Positions 22,176 to 31,728 of a stretch of DNA of 64,000 nt are shown piece after piece. Made by a program: the position numbers and the translations under genes. The DNA is from Ilex aquifolium (Eukaryota > Streptophyta > Magnoliopsida > Aquifoliales > Aquifoliaceae), in NCBI GenBank assembly GCA_951799425.1, contig OX637410.1, positions 5,332,001 through 5,396,000 on the forward strand, written 5' to 3'. The notes under the pieces were generated by a model, which was not told the origin of the DNA, ran no database searches, and saw only the letters and a list, made by a program, of their open reading frames with translations. Position 1 is the stretch's first letter; every line of letters starts with the position of its first letter.

Positions 22176-22929
22176 AATGATCCGGTTCAAGACTTTGCAT
22201 GCGAAAACTTCTACCCCAACCATTATGTTTCACCGAGTTATCCGAGTTATGGTTGGGAGAATGAACCGTATAATTTTCCATCCAATCTCACACCACCAAA
22301 TGAATTTTGCCATTATCCAACGTATGAGGACTTAACCGAACAAGCATTGAAAAATACTTTTTTGCGAGTTTATGCAATGCCAATTGGAATTCAATGCCCA
22401 ATTAGGCGAGTTTATGCAAAGTCAAATGGAATTCAATGCCCAAGTAGCCCAACAACTTTCGGAAATTGGAGATCAACTTAATACATTGACTAATGCTATA
22501 ATTATGCATGATGAACAAAATTTTGAGCATAGTCAATGTATTGAGGATGATCACCCCAATGAAATGCATATTGATGTTGAATCTCCCACTACTCTTGATT
22601 GTGAAAAGTTTGATGAAGTTATTATCTTACATGAGGCTAATGAGCCCAATGTCATTTTGCCATCTAAGAGTGCTGTTGAGATTCACATTTTTCAATTTGG
22701 CGAGGGCATTGAAATGGAGTTGAGTGGAGAAAATTTTAAAGACAAATTGCATACTCCATTGTTGGTATTGCATAAACTTGCCTACAACTTTGTTTGGTTG
22801 AGATTTTTGAAGCATTATCCTTTGTATTGTTCGATAGATTGGAGTGAAAGGGCATTTATACAACAAAAAAATTTTAAAATCAAAAAAATCCATGGGCGTA
22901 GGGTCATATCCGAATTGAAGCCGGATTGA
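22176..22929 (+). pseudogene. Element A: gag-like C-terminal segment
   Basis: The sequence downstream of the knuckles falls in two frames. The ORF from 22372 to 22929 (185 codons) starts inside a ~45-bp tandem duplication whose second copy reads GEFMQSQMEFNAQVAQQL. That resembles the segment after the knuckle in real gag proteins (FMQSQMNYNNN in C1, FIQSQTTFNKDISAQL in D2). It continues with an acidic part, then a stretch (WLRFLKHYPLY...SELKPD) that I do not recognise. No protease motif (DLGA) appears. It is likely a decayed or repurposed gag C-terminus. Confidence 0.65.
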
Positions 22930-23003
22930 CATGAGCCCTTGTTGTTTTGTTTCCATGTACATAGTAGTTATATCTCTTTTATTGTTATATTTTTATTTTT
23001 CAT

Positions 23004-23029
23004 GTCATTGTAGTATAATGGTGAGTATC
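23004..23029 (+). other. tRNA-Asp 5'-half-like sequence in element A
   Basis: From 'gtcattgtag' to 'ggtgagtatc' this matches the first 26 bases of plant tRNA-Asp(GUC) at about 22 positions, including a perfect pol III A box (TAGTATAATGG). The similarity ends there; no anticodon arm or T arm follows, so it is not a tRNA gene. It may be chance or a captured primer fragment. Confidence 0.4.
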
Positions 23030-23087
23030 ATTGTAGTTTAGTTTTTAACATAAAGCTTGTTTAAGAATCAGGAAGCAGACAAAGCAG

Positions 23088-23220
23088 AACAGTACCGGTA
23101 CTCGGTGCCGGTACCAAATGGTACCGGTACCCAGTACCGGTACTAAAAGTCTACTGGAATCGCAGTACCGGTACTCGGTACCGGTACCAAATGGTACCGG
23201 TACCCAGTACCGGTACTGTT
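23088..23220 (+). promoter_or_regulatory. Element A internal GTACCGGTAC array
   Basis: Eight palindrome copies in two ~54-bp blocks (23091-23144 and 23164-23217) that differ at one base and are separated by 'aaaagtctactggaatcgc'. They share 'ctcggtaccggtac' with the A LTR, and the spacers 'accaaatggtacc' and 'tactggaatc' with LTR G. No accessory ORF follows in this element. Confidence 0.75.
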
Positions 23221-23430
23221 TGCTTGACAGACCCAATCTCTGCAATGCTGCTCCACCTGCTTTGAGGGCATCACCAGCATTTCTCCCCCATGTTCTAGTC
23301 TAAGTTGGGGGGTGTAAATGAGCTTTGTGTGTTTCATTTTCTCTTTTATGTTTATATATATAAAAAAAAAAAAAAGGGGTATCTCATTTCCCATTTTACC
23401 TTCATTGTTTTCATTGCATGATTCCTTGTG

Positions 23431-23467
23431 CATTGAGGACAATGCATAGTTTAAGTTGGGGGTGAGG
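23431..23467 (+). promoter_or_regulatory. CATTG..CAATG motif with polypurine tract (element A)
   Basis: CATTGAGGACAATG (23431-23444) then TTAAGTTGGGGGTGAGG. It is kept although the element has lost pol, which argues for a cis-acting role in the RNA or cDNA. Confidence 0.6.
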
Positions 23468-25150
23468 TGCACCATTCACATGTTCCACCACTTTGTGTAT
23501 AGAATAAGTTGGAAATGTGAAAATTTTGAAAAATTTTGGATAATTTTTGTGAAAAATAGTCAATATTGAACTATATTCCTCTATCCTAATTGTTATGGGA
23601 TTTGTGAATTGCTTGATCTTCATTTTGAACTTTGAATACATGAGCACATTATAGAAGTTTATCCTATGCTTGAGTATCACATATGTGTTTTCTTTCAAAC
23701 TCAACCATTGTGCACCTTGAATGTGTAATTTGGACAATTTACGGATTGAGTTCACATTTGAGTGCTTGACATGAATAGTGGAGATGAGTAAGAACCCATG
23801 TGAGCATTAATGTCAATCCTTGTTTGGAGGGAACTTACATTTACTCAAGGAACAATTTTTCAAATTCTAAATTTGTTCAATAATCTCATTATGTTTGTTT
23901 TGGTTAGGTGCTTTTGGGTAGTTGATTGACTTTGTCTTGAAACGCAAAATTCTCCTCCTATGCTTATCTAGAGATGATCTTAGACCATCTTTGAAATGCT
24001 TTGAGCCTCTGCCTTTTTCTTGTGAAAATATTATCCCTAGTGCCGTGATTGAGCCTTAATTGAATTCGTTTCTATGCCACACATGTAACCAAGCCAATAA
24101 AAATGATAAATATCTACCTTACCTTGGTTGTTCCTAGAGCGGGATATGATTTGATCGTAAAAGAAAAGGAAGTATGGTGTGGAAACTCAAACAAAAGGGA
24201 TGAAGGATGTTGAAACTCAAAAGAGTTCAATGGAAAAAGAATGAAAATCCAAGAAAAGGAGAGAAAGGGAGTGAAAAAGGAGAAAAAGAATGAGAAAAAG
24301 AAAAGGGAAAAATGTAAAGGAAAAGAAAGAAAAGAAACAAAGGGTGTGGTGATGGTGTGAAAATCAAAATCCCATAAAAGGGGAGTGTTTTTCTAAGATT
24401 AAGGTCATTCACCCGGAACAACCCTCTTTGTTATCCTATATCCTTCGTTTCCCTTACCACAACATCACCCCAAGGCCTCATTACAACCCATGAAAGTCCT
24501 AAAAGATCTAGAGAAGCATGGGGGATGCATACTTTTAAAAAAAAAGAGAAGTTAATTTTACTATCTAATGCCCTAGCATTCCTTTCATGAGATTATGCCA
24601 AGGTTGTTTCATTTGTATACATGTGCTTCATTTTTGGATTATATGTGAGCATTTTGGTTTGTGAATAAGATTCTATCTCACATATACACATGGAGTGCAT
24701 GCTAGGATAATCATTGAGTTATTCATTTTTGAGAGAAACTCTTGGTGAGTTTTTGCATCAAAGCTTAATTTGGATAGCCACGTGAATGTGAACTCCATTG
24801 TGTAAATGTTTAAATTACATGCTCATTTCACACACACACGAGTTTTGAAAGGAAATGTGTATGTGGATACTCTAGAATAGCATTTACGGCTATGATATGT
24901 CTCATGTGTGATTTGTTCGGGTGTTTGAACCAAGTTGTTTTTAGTATCCCATTGCTAATTAAGATAAGGGAATATATTTTAAATATTGGATACTATGAAA
25001 AGAAGTTTGTAGGTACCTTCACTGGAAACCTTCACGAGACAAAACTCGTCCACTATGGATCACCTAAGGGTTTAAAGGCTTGTTGCATGTGCTAAATGCA
25101 ATTGCGGAATTAGTATAGGTTTATTTTTGTTTGCATGCTTTTACATTTTG
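23468..25150 (+). other. Element A 3' non-coding region: purine tract and stem-loops
   Basis: No coding ORF. A purine-rich tract lies at about 24226-24345. Blocks at 23964-24060 and 24450-24600 align with the D and C elements. Near the end are two inverted repeats, ACGAG/CTCGT (25034-25049) and TTGCAT/ATGCAA (25083-25101), both also present in C1. Confidence 0.65.
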
Positions 25151-25186
25151 TTTGCTAGGGACTAGCAAAGCTTAAGTTGGGGGCTG
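25151..25186 (+). promoter_or_regulatory. Element A hairpin and polypurine tract
   Basis: TTTGCTAGGGACTAGCAAA (25151-25169) is a perfect 8-bp stem with a 3-base loop. It is followed at once by CTTAAGTTGGGGGCTG, the PPT that ends at the 3' LTR. Confidence 0.8.
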
Positions 25187-27046
25187 TGATGAGCGCATAA
25201 TATTGCATATTTGAAGGGCTCATTACATGCATTATAACTCAACTTTTGCATTTAAATACTTAGTGTTAGCCAAAATTGTCTATAATGTTGATATTTTGAT
25301 GTTGCAACCTTTTATAGCTTAAATGATTGATTTTAGGACATTGCAACCTTGATGGATGTGTGGTGAAGGCATGGACACAATACATGAAGAATTGGAGGCT
25401 TAAAAGTGAAGAAATCAAGAAGGCATTGGTGCTTGGGAACAAGGGCACCAGCTGCAGCAACAATTGGAAGCACTGCCTCGGAATTCCTCCATTTTGACCA
25501 TGATCTACTCAGAATTTTGAAACGTTCAAAACATGAAAGTTGTAGATATGGGTCTCTTCTGTTTGGTGTCAAAATTTCAGCCCAATCCACCGGTTATATC
25601 AATAGTTATGCCGATTCTACCGAAGGTGGTCCAGTGCAGAAAAACAGTACCGGTACTCGGTACCGGTACTCCGGACCTTCTGGTCGCGAAAACAGCCTGT
25701 AACTCAACTTTGAGGCTTGGGGGTCCCACCTACACTTCTCCCACGCCTATCCCAACATTTCCTTACACATTTACAGGCCTCCTACACTCAAGTGGAAGAC
25801 TTTAAAGGCCAATGCATTAAAGGAGGAATGGGGGGAAGTGGGCTGCCCAGGCTATGATCTCCTAGCCTGTCAAAGCCATCCAGTCAGCTCTCTCTTGATG
25901 GGAGCTCGTACACACAGCTAGGGGGGAGCCTCTTGGACGTTTTGGCAAGTCTCCACACACCATTATATTCAACATTACACAAGCTTGGAGAGGTCGTTGG
26001 CTACCTAAGCTTAGGAGTAGATGTAGAAAGCTCTAAGGAAGAAGATGAATAGTAATTTTTGTTTTTTGCATTTCCTTTCCATTGCAAGTGTTGTAAGCCT
26101 TAAACTTCTTGTATTCCTTAATCCTTGCACTTTAATCTCATCTATTTCAAGTTCATTGCAAGTTTAATCCTTTGTTCTAGCTTTCACCATTTATGTTTTC
26201 AAGTTCTTTAATTTTCAAGTTTTACATTTGGGTATTTGTTTCAATATGTGTATTATGTTCATGAATGTCATTTCTCTTTCACCTTAGCTCTTTTCTTGCA
26301 ATTTCTACAAGTTCAAATCTCCATTTCTCTTCCATGTCCATTTCCTTTATGCTTGTCTTGCATTTTTAATATGAGTAGCTAGGATTTAAGTTGGTTAATC
26401 CAAGGGAAAATTCCTCTTGGGAATACCATTTTCAACTCTTCTTCATTCCTCCCTTTAGAGTCAAATGGTTCGGTTTGACGGGGTTGAGAGTGGATGAGTT
26501 GGTGAGTCTTTGATATTCCGTAGGCCTAGTCACGGTTTATGCTTAGATACTCACCAATCTCGTCCCTAGCTTCCCCCGAATCAATCGTTCATTCATGCTC
26601 AATCGGAGGAAGGCTTTGAGTTGATTTGGTATTCCCATTGGAATGAACCCTTTGGATTAGCCAACACTTGCTTTATTTGCATTTTCATTTACAAACCAAA
26701 CACAAAACTCAAACAAAAGATTTTACATTTTCTTTTCACTTTTGCAAAATCACTTTCACAAAACTCCCTTTCCTTCCCTGAGGAGACGACCTTGGAATAC
26801 TCTTCCAAGTAAAACACCGACAACGAAAGACTCCTTGCGATTGGGGAGCGCTTTTGTTCACACCCGCATTGCATTCCACATATTTTGTTCATTCCACATT
26901 TACATCCATTTTGTTGTTGTTTCCTATCTTCTTGCATCATCCGGAGGGAGAGTGACACTCCCCCATCACTATAAGCCACATACACACATTGAGGGTGAGG
27001 GTGATGTTACGAGGTTAGGAAACAACACCGCATTTTCATTCAATCA
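25187..27046 (+). repeat. Element A 3' LTR
   Basis: It begins TGATGAGCGCATAATATTGC and ends ...TTCATTCAATCA. For about 1.7 kb it is nearly identical to the 5' LTR (pair of GTACCGGTAC at 25648-25670, palindrome CCTAAGCTTAGG at 26004-26015). From about 26898 to the end it is much more diverged. Confidence 0.9.
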
Positions 27047-27467
27047 CACTCCCTTCACACATACACCATATACACATTAAAGGGATGATATTAAGGGGTT
27101 AGGAACTACAACGTTTTTGCTCAATCAGTTGACACGGGAGTTAATTGAGTTATCAAGTACAATTATGACAAACCGGATAACTAACTACATGTCCAGATCC
27201 TTGCACTAAAGAGTGACTCTTTTTAATTAGCACTTATCTCCTGTTTTGTTAAGAAAATCCTCTTGGAAAGAATCTTATATTCTGTCCAGGAAAACTCATA
27301 TCTCACAACAAATCTCAAGGGTTACAATCAATAGGTCTCTACCACTGCTTACCTTAGAAATATCAACAAAAGTTCCCTGTGGATTCGACTCCGGACTCAA
27401 ACCGGATTATTACTACAGCTTGACCGCCTGCACTTGGGTGTACACATTTCGGATCAAGAACAATGGG

Positions 27468-28757
27468 ATTCAACCGTCTTTGTGGTTGTCGGGAAGGTTT
27501 GGAATCCTCCTCAAGATATATGCGGTGGGTGCAAATGAGAGGGCTTATACCCTTGATATCGGCAATGGTCCACCCAATTGCTCTTTTATGCTTTCTCAAT
27601 ACCTCCAAGAGTTCTTTTTCTTGTTCCCTGTTCAATGTAGAGCTAATGACCACCAGAAATGTTTCACCTTCTCCAAGATAGGCGTACTTCAAATGGGAAG
27701 GCAGGGGCTTCAAATCCAAGTTGGGCTTTTGTTCATCCGATGGAAAAATTCTCTTTTCTCGATGGGGTAACTCCTCGAATGTAGGGATCCACCTTTCCAT
27801 CCCTTTCAAATCTTCTACCTCCTCTTTCTCATCATAATTATCAAGATCCACAATTCCTTCTTCCTTAAATCTCAGCATCCCCTCCAGCTCCAAGTGCTCC
27901 TCAATCAATGTGTCGATTCTGTTGACTTCACTTACTTCCTCGTCATCACCTGGTTGCTTTGCCAAGTTGAATACATTGAGCTCCATTGTCATATTTTCAA
28001 ATGCCAACTTCATTAGACCGTTCCTGCAATTTATCAAGGCATTAGATGTAGCAAAGAAGGGTCTTCCAAGTATTACGGGAATTTGGGAGCTAAGGTTAGC
28101 AACAGGATGTGTATCAAGCACAATGAAATCGACAGGGAAGTAAAATTTATCAATTTGAACTAAGACATCCTCAACTACTCCCCTTGGTGTACGGATACTA
28201 CGATCCGCCAATTGAAGCGTGATTGAGGTGGGCTTCAACTCCTCAAGCTGAAGCTGTTGATACACCGAGTAGGGGAGAAGATTCACACTTGCCCCCAAAT
28301 CGGGGAGTGCTTGCTCCACTCGACAATTTCCAATGGTGATGGCTATGGTTGGACAACCGGAGTCTTTGAATTTGGGAGGAGTGTTGCTCCTCAATATTGA
28401 GCTTACTTGTTCTGTGAGGAACGCCTTCTTGTGGACATTCAATCTCCTTTTCACCGTGCATAGATCCTTCAAAATTTTAGCACAATATGAGATTTGCTTG
28501 ATGGCGTTGAGGAGTGGAATGTTAATCTTCACTTGCTTAAACATTTCCAAGATATCAGCGTAATTAGCCACCTTGACAGGTGGCTTCAAACGACTCGGGA
28601 AAGGGGCAGGCATGGGAGGAATAAACACACAATCATCAATTAATTTTTCTTTCTCAACAACCTCTATTTCTTTCTCTTTACTCACCTCACCCTTGTTGGC
28701 GTCACCCAAGATATCTTTTCCTTTTGGCAATGTGGTCTTGGATGAGACCATTGGCAA
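27468..28757 (-). pseudogene. D1 pol, 5' part: protease and RT entry
   Basis: A 430-codon stretch upstream of the C3 insertion. It contains the aspartic protease motif DLGAS (about 28285-28300) in the context EQALPDLGASVNLLPYS, then VILGRPFFATSNALI, an acidic linker (ERWIPTFEEL, LDLKPLPSHLKYAYLG), and the RT entry IGWTIADIKGISPLICTH...EEDSKPSRQPQRRLNP. It ends exactly at the ATGGG target duplication. In D2 the codons after RRLNP continue with MKEVV, which in D1 lies at 16541 and below. The DLGA form is typical of Athila/Tat proteases. Confidence 0.9.
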
Positions 28758-30419
28758 AATGGTTTTGTCAATTTCTTTGCCACTACGGAGGGTGGTGATA
28801 GCTTTGAGTTGCTCACAAATCTCTTTGGTGGGGTCGGATGACTCAATGGCATGCTACCTCTTGGGGTTGAGCGGAGAATTTCCCCTTCTCTTGTTGTGAC
28901 ACCCCTTTGGCATTGGTAATTTTTGTGAGTTGAGCCGAGATGTTGTTGTTAAAGGTGGTTTGGCTTTGGATGAAGTTGTAAAGCACATCCTCCAAGTTCC
29001 TCTTATGGGGAGGTTGGTAGGTGGAAGGATTGGACGGTCCTTGAGTAGAAAAATTATGTGGTGGTGGGTTTGAAGAATACCCTTGCGGATTATTCCGGGG
29101 GTATTGGGAGCTAGACGCTTGCCCCTGGCCTTGGTATTGATTTTGGTATTGATCTTGCTTAGGAGGCACGGGAGGTGCATGTGCAATTGAACCATGAGGC
29201 GTGGGATTCTCATTTCTCCAACTAAAATTAGGGTGATTGCACCAACCCGGATTATACGTGTTTGAGTGAGGAGTGATTGCCTTGGTTGGTTAAATGCATG
29301 GACTTGCTCATGATATGCTTCCTTAAGCGTTGGAATGTTGGGGCACTCCGATGTGGAATGCTCCACATTCTCACATATTGAGCAAAACTCCTCAGATTTT
29401 GACACTTATGACACCTCATGCCTCCTATTGACCTCAAGACTCTCAACTTTCCTAGATAATTTGGCAATTTTTTAAAGTAAGTCCTCCCGGTCACTTAAGT
29501 CATAAATCCCTCCCCTATGAGTTTGGCTACTCCTTTGAGGAGAAGACCTTGGTACATCGGTGGGATTAGTAATGTCCCATGACTGTGCATTTTCCGCCAA
29601 TGCATCAAAGTAATCTAAGGCCTCATCAGGTTCTTTGCTCAAAAACTCCCCATTGCACATCATATCAATGAACTATCGATGGCCTGGTGTGATTCCTTCA
29701 TAGAAGAAACTCACCATTTGCCATGGTTCAAAACCATGGTTTGGAATGGACTGTCGCAAATCCTTATATCGTTCCCAACAGTGATAGAATTGTTCATTGG
29801 GCAGCTCAGAAAAATTTTGAATTTGTTTCTTTAGGGTGGTGGTTTTATGCACCGGAAAAAACTTGTTCAAAAACACAGAAATCATTTGGCCCCAAGATGT
29901 CACGGTTCGGGGTGACAAGGAATAAAGCCACGTCTTTACCTTATCACTCAGGGAAAAAGGGAATAATTTCATTTTTGCTATCTCTTCCATATTGTGATTA
30001 GGGAGAAAGGTTGCAACTATTTCCTCAAAGTCTCTTATATGAGAATAGGGGTTCTCATTCTTAATTTCGTGGAAAGTGGGAAGTAATTGCAACATCCCTG
30101 GTTTAACTATGAAGAGATGAGCCTGGACCAGAAGGTGGATGCATGAAGGTGTGGTGGTGCGGGTCGGTTGAAGGAATTCCCGCATTGACCTCCCCGGAGG
30201 ATCAATTGGGATATTGTTCCCTTCATTTCTAGGAGGGAGGAAATGCATTCGTGGATTGGGTACTCTATGTTCTGGTCCTCCCCCACCCCTTTGCATGTTC
30301 GGGTTGGCATCCACATTTTCAAAATTATCACCCGCATCCTCGGGTGGGTCTTGGTCAAGATTCATGTTGGGGCCAAGGGATTGCCTAACTAACTGATTTT
30401 GGTCGTCCCTTCTCCACAT
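28758..30419 (-). pseudogene. D1 gag
   Basis: It starts MWRRDDQNQLVRQ at 30419 and contains the Retrotrans_gag core (WLYSLSPRTVTSWGQM, FLNKFFPVHKTT, EQFYHCWERYKDL, GFEPWQMVSFFYEG). A single CCHC knuckle CSICENVEHSTSEC lies near 29370, and a Pro/Gln/Ser-rich linker with many 'QGQGQ' residues follows. A TAG at about 29673 replaces a Gln codon of D2, and frameshifts near 29260 and 28850 disrupt the rest. The start lies about 135 bases after the PBS. It would be the structural capsid/nucleocapsid protein if intact. Confidence 0.88.
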
Positions 30420-30554
30420 GCAACAAAATATCTACAAATGAAGTTATACACAAACAAGAATATATACACAAGACAACGTACCTAAGCCCGTGATGAAGAT
30501 CACGGGACTTACCTCCGTCATCCGGAAATCACCTTCTTGGTTTGACACTTGCCT

Positions 30555-30572
30555 TCCCCGGCAACGGCGCCA
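30555..30572 (-). other. D1 primer-binding site (tRNA-Asp)
   Basis: On the minus strand TGGCGCCGTTGCCGGGGA, identical to the site in element A, four bases from the LTR end. Confidence 0.9.
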
Positions 30573-30576
30573 AAAA

Positions 30577-30743
30577 TGCTTGGTTGAAAACCTTGTTATC
30601 CCTAACGCTTATTTTTATCCCTCAAAATGTATCATGTATGAATGAAGGGGAATGTCACTCTCCCTTTGGGTAGTGTCAAAAGAAAGGGCAAGGAGATGGG
30701 AAAATGGGATGGTGGAAATATGTTATGTGTATGAACAAAAATG
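30577..30743 (-). repeat. D1 5' LTR remnant
   Basis: Only the 3'-terminal 167 bp remain; they match 7051-7217 with four differences. The LTR then runs into C1 LTR sequence at 'aaaaatgttatcc', with no target duplication, which indicates a deletion joining D1 and C1. Confidence 0.85.
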
Positions 30744-31610
30744 TTATCCTTGTTTATTGTTATTTCATTTTGTAAGTCCTCTACTTGGAGGGATGAGCAT
30801 CACCCACTATTCTAGCTTTACCAAAGCCATTAAGAGTGAGTAGTTTCTCATTCATTCTTTAGTAAGAGAAGAAGGACATGTATAAATTATCCGGGAATTA
30901 TATTTGTGCATTGTTCTTATGCTTAACGTTTATTTCTCCTTGCTTATTGGATGATTGATTGCATCTAGCAAAGCTAAGGTACTTTGTATAACCGTGGGCT
31001 CTTTCTATGACACGGATGAATCTTGCATAGAAAGACTCATTGGTTCAAGGCAAGTACCCCATCTAGATCTTCATGACCACCCTTCAATCCTCCCCATTAT
31101 TGTGCTTCACTTATAGAATGGAATATTAATGTCATGGTTGGATGTCTTGTAGAAACACTTGCTTGTTTGTAGAAGGGTTAAGTCTCGGCACAGATAATTA
31201 TTGTAAACTTCTAGAAAGACATCGGAATCATGTTCTTTATTCTCACAGTCCATCTTTATCTTCCGATTAACTTGTTGTTGACACGGGAGTTAATTGAGTT
31301 ATCAAGCAGAAGTATAAAAAATCGGATAATTAACTACATGTCCAGATCCTTGAACTAAAGAGTGACTCTTTTTCATTAGAGCTTATCTCCTATTTTGTTA
31401 AGAAAATTCTCTTGGAAAGAATCTTATATTCTGTCTAGGAAATCTCACACCTCACAACAAATCTCAAGGGTTACAATCAATAGGTCTCCACCACTGCTTA
31501 TCTCAAAAATACCAACAAGAGTTCCCTGTGGATTCGACTCCGGACTCAAACCGGATTATTACTACAGCTTGACTGCCTGCACTTGGGTGTACACATTTCG
31601 GATCAAGCCA
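30744..31610 (+). repeat. C1 5' LTR remnant
   Basis: It corresponds to the downstream ~870 bp of the C LTR, from the 'ttgtttattgttatttc' point (43098 in the 3' LTR) to ...GGATCAAGCCA. It includes the U5 motif TTCCCTGTGGATTCGAC and the stem TCCGG/CCGGA (31539-31555). The U3 array and TATA box are lost. Confidence 0.88.
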
Positions 31611-31616
31611 TGTTTT

Positions 31617-31634
31617 TGGCGCCGTTGCCGGAGA
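31617..31634 (+). other. C1 primer-binding site (tRNA-Asp, one mismatch)
   Basis: TGGCGCCGTTGCCGGAGA, six bases after the LTR end; it differs from the A and D1 sites by one G to A change. Confidence 0.85.
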
Positions 31635-31728
31635 ACTGTGAAAGGTGTTTTAAGGTAAAAGTTAAAAAGACCTTCATCTTTGTATATATTCTTTGGTTTA
31701 CTGTGAATAACTTTGTTTTATTTTCTTT

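Larger units (their letters stand above)
19933..27046 (+). mobile_element. A: complete non-autonomous LTR retrotransposon
   Basis: A 7.1-kb element with both LTRs, a PBS, a PPT and the target duplication CACTC (19928-19932 and 27047-27051). Its 3.4-kb interior has no protease, RT, RNase H or integrase. It encodes only a gag-derived remnant with three zinc knuckles plus a gag-like C-terminal segment, followed by long non-coding sequence that matches D- and C-type elements. It would need proteins from an autonomous relative, most likely a D-like element whose LTR ends and 3' region it shares. The first 1.7 kb of the two LTRs differ at only about a dozen sites, so it is the youngest insertion in the nest. 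Confidence 0.92.
18151..27127 (+). mobile_element. B2: solo LTR inserted in C3, split by element A
   Basis: It begins TGATGAGCACAAAATATTG and ends ...TTTTTGCTCAATCA, flanked by GTTGA at 18146-18150 and 27128-27132. The halves are 18151-19932 and 27052-27127, together about 1.86 kb, close in size and sequence to B1. It includes a GTACCGGTAC array (about 18605-18665), CCTAAGCTTAGG at 19004-19015 and the U5 hairpin at 19767-19785. Confidence 0.92.
16546..27462 (+). mobile_element. C3: C-type solo LTR inserted in D1 pol, split by B2
   Basis: It starts TGATTAGCACTTAAAATTAGC and ends ...GGATCAAGAACA, flanked by ATGGG at 16541-16545 and 27463-27467. Without the B2 insertion it is about 1.94 kb, equal to the C2 LTR (58120-60057). 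No internal region is attached. The two halves are 16546-18150 and 27133-27462. It carries the CGTTCGAACG array, a TATA box and, at 27390-27406, the U5 hairpin. Confidence 0.92.
7051..30743 (-). mobile_element. D1: Athila/Tat-like LTR retrotransposon with nested insertions
   Basis: Minus-strand element in the order 5' LTR remnant (30577-30743), PBS (30555-30572), gag, protease, RT, RNase H, integrase, CATTG/PPT-like motif, non-coding region, palindrome array, accessory ORF, PPT, 3' LTR (7051-8716). It is interrupted by a hAT-like element and by the C3/B2/A nest. Removing these leaves about 11.7 kb. The 167 bp of 5' LTR that survive differ from the 3' LTR at four positions by my count, so the insertion is not very old. 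Several in-frame stops make gag-pol inactive. Confidence 0.9.

Noticed and set aside
23004-23029. A complete tRNA gene
   Set aside because: Only the first ~26 bases resemble tRNA-Asp; there is no anticodon arm, T arm or acceptor partner.
27246-27770. Plus-strand ORF of 174 codons over D1 pol
   Set aside because: It is antisense to the protease/RT region and runs across the C3 boundary; no domain.
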